A stretch of 23,345 nt of DNA from a virus, in IMG/VR virus record IMGVR_UViG_3300041402_000209, positions 1-23,345 of that record. One strand, given 5' to 3'. Both the position numbers and the translations under genes were made by a program. Shown piece after piece: positions 14,488 through 21,253 of this stretch (its first letter is position 1; each line of letters starts with the position of its first letter). The notes under the pieces were generated by a model, which made no database searches, was not told the DNA's origin, and saw only the letters and a list, made by a program, of their open reading frames with translations.

Positions 14488-15489
14488 TTACTCAACCTCA
14501 ATGGCATCCGGGAACGCTGTGGTGAACGCCGCGATGATGGAATCGCACAGGGCTTGCTGATGCTTCTTGGGCGTGTGCTTCTTGGCGTGTGCGATTGCCT
14601 CGGCTGCGGTCATCCGCTTGGGCTTCGGCTTTGCCCCTGAGGCCAGGTAGTCCAGACACACGTACTCCAGCGCAGGTCCATCGAACTCCGTGTTTCCCTC
14701 TTCCTTCGCTTTCGCGAGGGCGAGCTGAATGGTTTCCTTCTGGTCCTCGTGTACCTGAAAGGACAGGCGCGTGATAGGCGTTGATCCGTCCTTGGCGTTG
14801 ATCCCCTTCCCACCTTCCTTCGTCTTCCAATCCCGGACGAAGTTGGTCACCTCGAACAGGTTCTTCAGAGGAAGCACCTTGGCCATGATCTCAGCCACGT
14901 TGTCCTCATCGAGGATGGCGTGGATGAGTCGCAGCTTGCTCCATCCGAGCTTGTTTGCTGCGTTCCAAGGGATGTCCAGCTCCACGAGCTTTTCGTAGAT
15001 GCCGATCGCGTACTGGGCTTTCCGCTTCTTCATGCCCAGTTCGGTCTCAACAAACTCGAAGAAGTCGTCAGCCTCCCCCTTCCAATCCTTGGCCTTCATC
15101 TTTCCGAGGATGCCGCCCGTGCGGAACAGAGCGAAGTTCCCCTCGTCCTGCACTGCGTTGAGCTTGTTGATGGCCTCCTTCTGGGTCTTGATTTTTTGGA
15201 TCTGCGCAACGACCTCATGGATCGTATTGCCCTTCTCAATACCCGGGGTGACCTTCTTCTCCGTCTTACCTGTCTTCGTTTTCGGAACGTGTTGACCGAA
15301 CAGACCTGCGACTTTGTTCCGCAGTTCTCCAAGCTTCAACTTGGCGGCGTCCTCAATCGGAACGTCGTGCTCGTCAACGAAGGCCAGTAGATCTGCCTTC
15401 GTCATCTTTGCGAAATTCGGTGTTTCCGCGGCTTCTGCTTTCGCTTCTTCCTCACCGGGGAATTTCACCTGTAGCTTTGCTGATGCCAT
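14488..15489 (-). CDS. SAP-domain-like putative DNA-binding protein
   Basis: This protein has 333 residues. Residues ~28-64 (MTKADLLAFVDEHDVPI, then KLKLGELRNKVAGLF) match a SAP/Rho-N type helix-turn-helix DNA- or RNA-binding module. A Lys/Thr-rich linker follows. Residues ~115-230 form a helical domain (DDFFEFVETELGMKKRKAQY, then GWSKLRLIHAILDEDNVAEI) of a type seen in phage and plasmid proteins of uncertain function. The C-terminus is Lys/Ala/His-rich. It could be a replication-associated or nucleoid-type protein; the DNA-binding role rests on the SAP match. It is the first gene after a promoter with the operator-like repeat and the palindrome, and it has the best-paired hairpin ribosome site. 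It leads the accessory cassette. Confidence 0.8.
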   Translation of the reverse strand: MASAKLQVKFPGEEEAKAEAAETPNFAKMTKADLLAFVDEHDVPIEDAAKLKLGELRNKVAGLFGQHVPKTKTGKTEKKVTPGIEKGNTIHEVVAQIQKIKTQKEAINKLNAVQDEGNFALFRTGGILGKMKAKDWKGEADDFFEFVETELGMKKRKAQYAIGIYEKLVELDIPWNAANKLGWSKLRLIHAILDEDNVAEIMAKVLPLKNLFEVTNFVRDWKTKEGGKGINAKDGSTPITRLSFQVHEDQKETIQLALAKAKEEGNTEFDGPALEYVCLDYLASGAKPKPKRMTAAEAIAHAKKHTPKKHQQALCDSIIAAFTTAFPDAIEVE

Positions 15490-15494
15490 AGACT

Positions 15495-15509
15495 CATGCC
15501 TCCTGCATG
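15495..15509 (-). promoter_or_regulatory. Hairpin ribosome site of the SAP-domain gene
   Basis: CAUGC-AGGAG-GCAUG is a perfect 5-bp stem with the ribosome site as a 5-base loop, 5 bases before the ATG at 15489. The stem sequence is unrelated to the GGC-type hairpins, which argues that pairing itself is conserved. Confidence 0.6.
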
Positions 15510-15513
15510 TTGT

Positions 15514-15525
15514 GCACGCGCGTGC
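15514..15525. repeat. GCACGCGCGTGC palindrome, intergenic copy
   Basis: This is a perfect 12-base palindrome within a 20-base alternating purine-pyrimidine run (15511-15530), placed between promoter and ribosome site exactly as in the copy at 10128. Confidence 0.75.
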
Positions 15526-15535
15526 GCGTGGCTCT

Positions 15536-15571
15536 TGTGGTTACTCTACCCCAACACTGCGGGGATGGCAA
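15536..15571 (-). promoter_or_regulatory. Promoter with operator-like inverted repeat
   Basis: On the minus strand TTGCCA (15571-15566), 17 bases, TAGAGT (15548-15543). The -10 box lies in an inverted repeat (15536-15553) with arms differing from TGTGGTA/TACCACA at one base each. It overlaps the stop codon of the RuvC-like gene and drives the SAP-domain gene. Confidence 0.6.
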
Positions 15572-16079
15572 TCAAGTCCAACACTTCCCGCTCCCGCTTT
15601 TTGACACTTACACTCTCTCCTCGGTGATAAGAAATCGCGGTCGCTCCCACACGTGCAAGCGCATACGCATCCACAACATCATGGGATGTATGAGTGAAAT
15701 CCCACCGCGCTCCCACTGCAACAGCCATCCCAATCTTGGTCGCGTTGCCATCATCTGCCACGTACTTTTTCAACGATGTGGGGTGAATCGTGGTGAACGG
15801 AATACCGGCTTCGTGCAAAGCCCACCGGTACAGGGTGCCCACTTCCACAAGCGTAGCCCGCTGCCCCTGCGCTCCGTGTGGGTAGGCTTCAATGAACGCA
15901 CACACTGGATTCACTTCCCCGAGCATGGGAGCGAAGGTCTCATAATGCACGAGGCTCCGTTCCCATCCCCGCAGATCCTTGTCGGGGGTGATGGTCACCG
16001 CGGCCACACTGAATGTCGTGTTGGCATAAACGACCACGCCCGTTGACGTGGCGGAGATGTCCAGCCCCATCGTAATCAT
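15546..16079 (-). CDS. ruvC: RuvC-like Holliday junction resolvase
   Basis: This 177-residue protein resolves branched recombination or replication DNA by paired nicking in the RuvC family. The RNase H-like acidic residues are in order: MGLDISATSTG (Asp7), AFIEAYPHG (Glu64) and HDVVDAYALA (Asp134, Asp137). Length is close to cellular RuvC (~170). The ATG at 16079 overlaps the TGA of the Cas4-like nuclease gene, with GAGG seven bases upstream; a longer open frame upstream is only the neighbour read in another frame. Its C-terminal tail is basic (VSVKKRERE). It would clear junctions before packaging, working with the RecA-like protein and the nucleases beside it. Alternative RuvC-fold nucleases cannot be fully excluded. 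Confidence 0.85.
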   Translation of the reverse strand: MITMGLDISATSTGVVVYANTTFSVAAVTITPDKDLRGWERSLVHYETFAPMLGEVNPVCAFIEAYPHGAQGQRATLVEVGTLYRWALHEAGIPFTTIHPTSLKKYVADDGNATKIGMAVAVGARWDFTHTSHDVVDAYALARVGATAISYHRGESVSVKKREREVLDLIAIPAVLG

Positions 16080-16984
16080 TGGAAAGCCTCGAAGTTCCCG
16101 AAACATTGCTTTCGCACGTTGCACCGCTGCGCGCGATGGCACATCGAAGTCGAACAGATCCCTTTCGGGAATGGGCCGTCCTTCTCTTTCCAGAGGAAGT
16201 AGGTGCGCGCGAGTTCCGAATGCGTGTTCGTCTGCTCGTCGTCGCGAATGATCTCGTACTCCTTGAACGGAGTCCAATCCGCATCATCAAAGCCCCATGC
16301 TTTCGGGTCCCCGCACTTAATCCCCCACCCGCCTTTCGTCAGGTAGAGGATCTTCCCCCGCGCAGTATCGATCCGATCTTGGTACCCCGCCTCCTCCACC
16401 AACCGCATGTAGAAGTTCGTGCGCAGGCGATGCTCTTGCAGGGGCATGAGTAGGGCTTGGAAGGCTTCCTTCTGCAAGGTCTTCAGCTCAACTACGGTGA
16501 GCAGGTCGGACCCGGGAAATCTCACGAGCATGTCGATCCCACCACTGACGCCACTGTATTCGGAGGTGAAGCGGTGTTCGTGGTACTTCATCCTCCCGCG
16601 ATAGCAGTTATCCCCCTGACACTCTTCGGGGCGTGGTTGGAATTCGTGCATGAACTCACAGGTCGTACACTCCCAATCGCCCACCACCTCCAGCACATCA
16701 GCGAGAGTTTGAATCACGAACTGCGCGAGCTGATTGCCTTGGAAGTAGACAAGGGAGTTCGCGGTAGAGATGTTCTCGGGGTCAGGCTTCTGATGCTCCT
16801 GCACTTTGATAGCCACCGCTCGCGGGCACCACCAGCCTTCATCATCAATCACATCGCTCGCGTGCAGGTGCTCAAACGATCGACCGGGACGGCGGCCTGA
16901 CAGGTGCTTGTGAAGGTGATACCGAAGTTCACCCCTCTCTTCCGGTGGCTTCAACTTTTCAAGCCAGTCGGGCTTACCAGTCAT
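16076..16984 (-). CDS. Cas4/AddB-like PD-(D/E)XK nuclease with Fe-S cysteines
   Basis: This protein has 302 residues. The RecB-type nuclease core is SGGIDMLVRF (Asp151) and TVVELKTLQ (Glu166, Lys168). Cys53 (EGWWCPRAV) with Cys282, Cys288 and Cys294 (MCHRAQRC, KQC) fits the one-plus-three pattern that holds a 4Fe-4S cluster in Cas4 and AddB nucleases. A separate set, Cys106, Cys109, Cys122 and Cys127 (ECTTC ... ECQGDNC), looks like an inserted zinc ribbon, unusual for the family. There is no CRISPR array or cas1/cas2 nearby, so an exonuclease role in phage recombination is more likely than spacer acquisition. Both ends overlap neighbours by four bases (ATGA type), placing it in a tight recombination operon with the RuvC-like gene. 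Confidence 0.85.
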   Translation of the reverse strand: MTGKPDWLEKLKPPEERGELRYHLHKHLSGRRPGRSFEHLHASDVIDDEGWWCPRAVAIKVQEHQKPDPENISTANSLVYFQGNQLAQFVIQTLADVLEVVGDWECTTCEFMHEFQPRPEECQGDNCYRGRMKYHEHRFTSEYSGVSGGIDMLVRFPGSDLLTVVELKTLQKEAFQALLMPLQEHRLRTNFYMRLVEEAGYQDRIDTARGKILYLTKGGWGIKCGDPKAWGFDDADWTPFKEYEIIRDDEQTNTHSELARTYFLWKEKDGPFPKGICSTSMCHRAQRCNVRKQCFGNFEAFQ

Positions 16985-17298
16985 TCGTCTTCCGTGAGTT
17001 CCTTAAACGCCCACTCCGGGATCACCATCCATGATCCGTTCGGTCGGGGTTGTCCATTGCCTTCCGCGAACACGATCTGCAACGCAGGGGTCCTTCCCTC
17101 GTTTGCCGCTTCGTGTGTGATCTTCTGTAGCTCAATCATGGAAATGCTGCGAGTCGCCTTCTGGGTTGCCTTCACATCCACTTTGAACTCGGGGAGGTTG
17201 TAGTCCCCCTTCGCCCCGGGTAGTGCCCCCGATGCGGGCATTGCTTGTCCCCTCAGCCGCTTCCGTGCGCGCTCCTCAGCCTTCGCCCCCATGCTCAA
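16981..17298 (-). CDS. Small PD-(D/E)XK nuclease, possibly a Holliday junction resolvase
   Basis: This 105-residue protein carries GAKGDYNLPEFKVDVKATQK (residues 28-47), where Asp32 and Asp41-x-Lys43 match a PD-(D/E)XK active site. A later ISMIELQKITHEA and PALQIVFAEG complete the usual alpha/beta core. Small proteins of this type act as Hjc-like resolvases or restriction-type endonucleases. The start is a TTG with GAGGAG five bases upstream, overlapping the TGA of the preceding gene; ATG at 17292 is the alternative. It is followed, with overlap, by the Cas4-like nuclease. With the RuvC-like gene nearby there may be two junction-processing enzymes. Confidence 0.72.
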   Translation of the reverse strand: MSMGAKAEERARKRLRGQAMPASGALPGAKGDYNLPEFKVDVKATQKATRSISMIELQKITHEAANEGRTPALQIVFAEGNGQPRPNGSWMVIPEWAFKELTEDE

Positions 17299-17528
17299 GA
17301 CATCTCCTCCCCAAGATGACGCTCGTGGAAAGCCCGCATGTACTTCTTCCCATTTTGGTCAATCCACGCGATGGTCCAGTCACAGTTAGAACCCGTGTCG
17401 GTACAGAACACACACTCGTTCGTAGGCACCGCCCCCTTCGCTATGAGGACGCGCTCCGGGTTGACTCCAGGGTGATCGAACACAAGCCGAACGAACTCCA
17501 CTGGGGATCTGTACGGTCTTGTCGCCAT
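17295..17528 (-). CDS. Small hypothetical protein with Cys cluster
   Basis: This 77-residue protein contains ECVFCTDTGSNCDW (Cys39, Cys42, Cys49) and HERHL near its C-terminus, so a zinc site formed by Cys and His is possible. The N-terminal part (VEFVRLVFDHPGVNPERVLIA) is a helix-strand unit. No family is recognised. A GAGGG ribosome site lies four to six bases before the ATG. It sits between the RecA-like gene and the nuclease genes and overlaps the start of the small nuclease, so it probably belongs to the recombination operon. Confidence 0.7.
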   Translation of the reverse strand: MATRPYRSPVEFVRLVFDHPGVNPERVLIAKGAVPTNECVFCTDTGSNCDWTIAWIDQNGKKYMRAFHERHLGEEMS

Positions 17529-17535
17529 CGCTCCC

Positions 17536-18585
17536 TCAATCTTTGGGTCCGTTCTGCGGGTGCACCTTCAAAGGCTCAATCAACATCTCCAGAAGTTCCG
17601 ACATGCAGTTCACTCGAAGATGCTGCCACAACTGCGCCTGAGTTCCCCATGACATCCCTTTCGCGAGTGCTGGCACATGATAGCCCTTCTTGTCCTTGGT
17701 CATCAGCCCAGCCGCGTTGAGCTGTGCCTTGACCACCGGCCAATCATTGGCATAACCGACGGTGAGACCTTTGTGTGGGACCATTGCCATCTCATACTCG
17801 AACCCCGTCGAGAAGATAGGCTGCTTCCATTTCTGGATGATTCCCTTCGCGTACTTACGAACGGGCATTGCTTTGTTGACCGACTCATCCACGATGTTCT
17901 TTCCCGATAGACGAACGCGCAGTGCGGCCATGAACTTCTGCCCATTGCCACCCGGGAAGGTTTCGGGGTTACCGAACTTCACCCCAATGTTGAATCGGAT
18001 CTGGTTAATCCAAACGATGGTCGGTACCGCTTCCCAGTCTTCCGCCTTCGCCGCCTTTGCCAGGATTGACGTGCACTGACGAACAAGGTTCCCCACCACC
18101 CGAGAACTTCCACCAACATTCGCTACCTCCGCAGATCGCTCCAACTCTGCCATGTTGCACAGGGCCGCAATCGAATCAATCACCAACAACCCACAGTCAT
18201 CCGCCTTGAGAACTTCCACCACAATGTCCGCGGCCTGCTCTGCGTAGTCGGGACGGATCACCACGAGCTGATCCACGTCCACTCCCAGGGCCGCAGCCCA
18301 ATCGGTGGTCAGAGTGCCCTCGATGTCTACGAACACACACGTCTGATCGGGCCATTGCATTTGATGCTGACGTATCAAGCAGAGTCCAGTGTTGGTCTTG
18401 TTGGAGGATTCGGTTCCGTAGATGATGGTCAGTCGGTTCTTGGGGATACCCCCACCCGTGGCAAGGTCGAACGCGAAGATGCCTGATTGAAGCCGCGGTA
18501 CCTGTGCGAGGTAAAGCCCCCGCCCTGCTGTGTTCTCCCCGTGCTCCTTATTGAGCTTCGGGATCAATTGATCCATCGTAGGCAC
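17536..18585 (-). CDS. recA: RecA/UvsX-type recombinase
   Basis: This 349-residue strand-exchange ATPase matches cellular RecA in size and order. P-loop: YGTESSNKTN (57-65), with Asn62 where most RecA proteins have Gly. VFVDIEGTLTTDWAAALGV corresponds to the RecA IDAEHALDP segment (Glu89). Walker B: LLVIDSIAAL (133-142). NQIRFNIGVKFGNPETFPGG (194-213) matches the signature around loop L2. RecA forms filaments on single-stranded DNA and would work with the SSB, the helicase and the resolvases here. The GTG start follows GGAGGTGA by about five bases; ATG three codons later has a poorer spacing. The N- and C-terminal extensions of E. coli RecA are shortened. The Asn62 change may alter nucleotide turnover but keeps the Lys-Thr pair. 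Confidence 0.93.
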   Translation of the reverse strand: MPTMDQLIPKLNKEHGENTAGRGLYLAQVPRLQSGIFAFDLATGGGIPKNRLTIIYGTESSNKTNTGLCLIRQHQMQWPDQTCVFVDIEGTLTTDWAAALGVDVDQLVVIRPDYAEQAADIVVEVLKADDCGLLVIDSIAALCNMAELERSAEVANVGGSSRVVGNLVRQCTSILAKAAKAEDWEAVPTIVWINQIRFNIGVKFGNPETFPGGNGQKFMAALRVRLSGKNIVDESVNKAMPVRKYAKGIIQKWKQPIFSTGFEYEMAMVPHKGLTVGYANDWPVVKAQLNAAGLMTKDKKGYHVPALAKGMSWGTQAQLWQHLRVNCMSELLEMLIEPLKVHPQNGPKD

Positions 18586-18600
18586 TACTCACCTCCCTAG

Positions 18601-18801
18601 TCACAGCTTGTACGTGGGTTTCTCTCCAGCACGAAACTCGATTTCCCGAACGATATGAAGTGGAACCCGCCATCGCTCCGCAGTCTGTTTGAATGTGTGG
18701 TCACTGAGATAGTGTTTGATCCGCCTAACAGTCGTCGAATCCAAATCTTCCAGGCTTTCAATCTTTCGGTTGCACGCTTTTCTGTAGTCTTCGATCTTCA
18801 T
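18601..18801 (-). CDS. Small helix-turn-helix-like protein
   Basis: This 66-residue basic protein starts MKIEDYRKACNRK. Residues ~35-57 (FKQTAERWRVPLHIVREIEF) look like a helix-turn-helix: a small helix, the turn at VPL, and a recognition helix. The ATG at 18801 has a weak AGAAG upstream; another ATG at 18816 adds five basic residues and has no better site. It overlaps the upstream coiled-coil gene by tens of bases and ends just before the ribosome site of the RecA-like gene. It may be a local transcription regulator, but the HTH call is tentative. Confidence 0.6.
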   Translation of the reverse strand: MKIEDYRKACNRKIESLEDLDSTTVRRIKHYLSDHTFKQTAERWRVPLHIVREIEFRAGEKPTYKL

Positions 18802-18991
18802 TTTTCGTCTTCTCATACGCGCGTTGAAGATAAGTCAAATAGCCCCCCAACCGGCACGCTTTCAAAATACGCCGAACAACCATGTGCAATTCCTGCGCGG
18901 CCTGCCATCTTGCTCGGAGAAGTTCAACCTCGGCTTCCAGCTCCGCAACGCGGGACCGGAGCAACCCCAACTCACTTTCCACCGATTCCAT
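18758..18991 (-). CDS. Small coiled-coil protein
   Basis: This 77-residue protein starts MESVESELGLLRSRVAELEA and keeps a heptad pattern of Leu and Val to about residue 50, so it should form a coiled coil. The basic C-terminus (YLQRAYEKTKNEDRRLQK) may bind nucleic acid. The ATG has GGAG seven bases upstream and lies 20 bases inside the preceding gene. The frame continues upstream without a stop, but that part is Trp/Arg-rich shadow sequence. No specific function is recognised. An oligomerisation adaptor in the replication region is possible. Confidence 0.6.
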   Translation of the reverse strand: MESVESELGLLRSRVAELEAEVELLRARWQAAQELHMVVRRILKACRLGGYLTYLQRAYEKTKNEDRRLQKSVQPKD

Positions 18992-19283
18992 CAGTGATCT
19001 CCGCCATCTTGCTTTCCACCCACTCCAACGCAGACGCGAAGGTTTCGTCCACATCCTCTTCCTTGCACGGGCAAGTCAGAGATACGAAGCACCCGGCGCT
19101 GCTGTAATTAGGCAATCCAATCTTAGCATCAAGCCCAACCACCACCTTGAACGGTTCCTCAGTGAACACCATTGCCGGTCCAGTCACAGTCTCTTCCTTT
19201 TCTACCTCCGGTTCTGCCCCCGGTTCCTTCACACGGGTCAACTTCATTTTCCCCGTTGCTTTGTCCACGATCAGTTTTTTCAC
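18972..19283 (-). CDS. Conserved-looking phage protein, 103 residues
   Basis: The likely start is GTG at 19283, eight bases after AAGGAG; a TTG six codons earlier lies on the ribosome site itself. The sequence KIGLPNYSSAGCFVSLTCPC followed by DVDETFASALEWVESKMAEI recalls a type of small phage replication-region protein whose beta-strand core begins with an LPNYSS-like motif, but I cannot name the family. The N-terminal third is charged (Lys/Glu-rich) and probably flexible. It follows the helicase gene closely and overlaps the coiled-coil gene. A DNA- or SSB-associated role is guessed from position only. Confidence 0.68.
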   Translation of the reverse strand: MKKLIVDKATGKMKLTRVKEPGAEPEVEKEETVTGPAMVFTEEPFKVVVGLDAKIGLPNYSSAGCFVSLTCPCKEEDVDETFASALEWVESKMAEITDGIGGK

Positions 19284-19297
19284 TTGGCCCACTCCTT

Positions 19298-20605
19298 TCA
19301 ATACTGGTGCGTTTCCGCTCCGAGTTCTAGGTACAAATCCATTCGGCGTTCTGCATACCGGGCAAACACTGGGCTATGTCCATCAACGATGTCAAGAATG
19401 ACGGGCTGGGGTTTGCCCGGGTACTCCCTCAAAATTCTACCAATCGGTTGTTTCACTTGGCTGCGCGGGGTTGCCAGCACACAACAATCCAACCAGGGAA
19501 TATTCGTACCCTCTGCCATCATGCCCCACGTGGCAAAGATGAGCGAACGGGATTTGATCTGCTCCCTCTTCTTGGCTGGAGTCGCAGAAATATAAAGCCC
19601 CGTTTCCTTCGGTGGGACACCCAGGGAGTGCATCGTATGTTCAAGAAGCCTCAGGTGTGCAACCAACGACGAGAAAATGACTGTCTTCCGACCCTTCTGG
19701 AAACACTGATGCAGGAGCTTGACGAGCAAGATATTCCGCTCCTCATGCGTAGCCAGGGTCTTCTCGACGTGCATAGTTTTCCCCGCGGTGTGCCGCATGT
19801 ATTGCCCGTTGTTCCAGCGGGGAACGCGCCACGGGGAACGATAGAGTCCAACGATGGGTTTCAGATTGATGAACTCAGAGGAAACTCTCACCTGCCCGAT
19901 ATGAGCGTGGATCGTTCGTTCCTTCCCATCCGCACGTTCCGGCGTAGCAGAAAGTCCCAAACGAATCTTCCCAAAGAAACGGCCCGCGGTATAGGAGAAC
20001 GTGTCCGCCGGGAGCCGATGAACCTCATCCCAAATCACCACGCCGAACTCATGTCCAATTGTGCTCGGGTACTTCTCCATCTTCGCAAGCGAGTGGATCA
20101 TCCCCAGTACGACCTTCTTGCCCGCCACGTTGTACTTGTCCTGCCGGATGATTCCGATGTCCGATTCCTTCATGTCCGTGAACTTCAGGATGTCCTTGTG
20201 CCACTGATCCAACAGGTCTTCCTTTGGAACGATGACAAGGGTTTTCCGCCCGACATGACAGATCAGATCCGCCGCAACCACAGTCTTGCCAAATCCGGTG
20301 GGAGCCTCAATTACGAAGGATTCCTCCTGATCGAGCAGTTTTCGGCTTTCGAGGATCACCCGTGCTTGCTCTTCTGACCTGGGTTGGACCTGGGATACCG
20401 ACCCAATCTCGGCCCCGTCTATGCGGAGGTCTTCGTGTCCCATAGGGCACGCCGCACGTGGGAGACGCATCTTGGTCTTGCCCTTACAAACAAGATCCAC
20501 CACATCTCCGAAGCGACTCGTGTAGACGAACTTCGCGGCCAGTGCAGGGTCGATGTCGTAGAGGGCACTGGCCCCCGTACTGATCGGAATAATATCAGTC
20601 TTCAA
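19298..20605 (-). CDS. SF2 (DEAH-like) DNA helicase
   Basis: This 435-residue ATP-dependent helicase has the superfamily 2 motifs: I APTGFGKTVVA (101-111), II WDEVH (192-196, a DEVH variant), III LGLSATPER (217-224) and VI QPIGRILRE (386-394). An extra Cys-containing N-terminal part (residues 1-75) precedes the Q-motif region (QPRSEEQ). It resembles the UvsW/RadD/ComF-A type of phage repair or branch-migration helicase rather than a hexameric replicative helicase. The start is uncertain: TTG at 20605 overlaps the sulfotransferase end by 11 bases and lacks a good ribosome site, and the first ATG is 45 codons in. It would process forks or recombination intermediates with RecA and the SSB. Confidence 0.9.
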   Translation of the reverse strand: MKTDIIPISTGASALYDIDPALAAKFVYTSRFGDVVDLVCKGKTKMRLPRAACPMGHEDLRIDGAEIGSVSQVQPRSEEQARVILESRKLLDQEESFVIEAPTGFGKTVVAADLICHVGRKTLVIVPKEDLLDQWHKDILKFTDMKESDIGIIRQDKYNVAGKKVVLGMIHSLAKMEKYPSTIGHEFGVVIWDEVHRLPADTFSYTAGRFFGKIRLGLSATPERADGKERTIHAHIGQVRVSSEFINLKPIVGLYRSPWRVPRWNNGQYMRHTAGKTMHVEKTLATHEERNILLVKLLHQCFQKGRKTVIFSSLVAHLRLLEHTMHSLGVPPKETGLYISATPAKKREQIKSRSLIFATWGMMAEGTNIPWLDCCVLATPRSQVKQPIGRILREYPGKPQPVILDIVDGHSPVFARYAERRMDLYLELGAETHQY

Positions 20606-21182
20606 AGCTGTAACCGTATTCTTGAATCACCCACCACTGGACTCCTTGCACGTAGCCCCGACAGAAATCGTCATACAGTTCTTGATACGGAATCGGAGGT
20701 CTTCGACGGTCGTGGTTCTCATGTATCTCGGGCTTCCCTGGAACGCCCAAATGATTCGCAATGTCTTTCCACGCAAATCCATACTCCTCGAACCGGTACA
20801 CATGATCCACCATCAGCTTGCCTTCGGTATCACATAACATCGTATGGAAGTTCCGATCCTGCTTTCCGATATGATCGTGTCCGTACTGCTCAAGCCATTC
20901 CCGGAACATCCTTTGCAGGGTAGGAAGGTCAGCCTTGAGAATTGCCGCAGGCATCCCTTTCGTCTTCTTAGATCTAAAGAAGAACCAGGACACCGCGTGC
21001 GCCCACGGGTTCCGCACGAACGCGAACTTCCACGATCGCTTGAACTTATCCGGCCACCGCTTCCGAACATGGAGTGCAGAGCTGTGTCCCGCGTAAGCCA
21101 ACGTCACACCCCGGTGATCGCGGTAGCCACGCATGATCGACGTACCCCCCGTCTTGGGGATGTGGATAAAGATTGCACTCAT
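20595..21182 (-). CDS. Sulfotransferase family protein
   Basis: This 195-residue protein has both cofactor motifs of PAPS-dependent sulfotransferases: AIFIHIPKTGGTS (3-15) for the 5'-phosphosulfate and FAFVRNPWAHAVSW (53-66) for the 3'-phosphate of PAPS. A later DHVYRFEEYGFAWKDIANHL segment fits the family's C-terminal helices. The enzyme would move a sulfate group to a hydroxyl or amine of an unknown acceptor, perhaps a host surface glycan or lipid, or a phage structure. The sequence resembles the glycan-type (Sulfotransfer_2-like) branch more than the cytosolic one. The start ATG has no clear ribosome site. Sulfotransferases are known as auxiliary genes in some phages, but placement between SSB and helicase is unusual. 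Confidence 0.88.
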   Translation of the reverse strand: MSAIFIHIPKTGGTSIMRGYRDHRGVTLAYAGHSSALHVRKRWPDKFKRSWKFAFVRNPWAHAVSWFFFRSKKTKGMPAAILKADLPTLQRMFREWLEQYGHDHIGKQDRNFHTMLCDTEGKLMVDHVYRFEEYGFAWKDIANHLGVPGKPEIHENHDRRRPPIPYQELYDDFCRGYVQGVQWWVIQEYGYSFED

Positions 21183-21253
21183 GGCCGAATCAGGCCGGGG
21201 GGCGGGTACCGTATTTCATCCCGCTGTGACGGAACTCCCCCGGCCCTTCCCTC

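Noticed and set aside
16080-16277. N-terminal extension of the RuvC-like protein
   Set aside because: It is the Cas4-like gene read in another frame; the family starts at the conserved MGLDIS region.
16076-16984. Cas4-like gene as evidence of a phage CRISPR system
   Set aside because: No cas1, cas2 or repeat array is present; a recombination nuclease is the simpler reading.
19376-20377. A 333-residue open frame on the plus strand
   Set aside because: It mirrors the SF2 helicase gene; long antisense frames are common in GC-rich genes.
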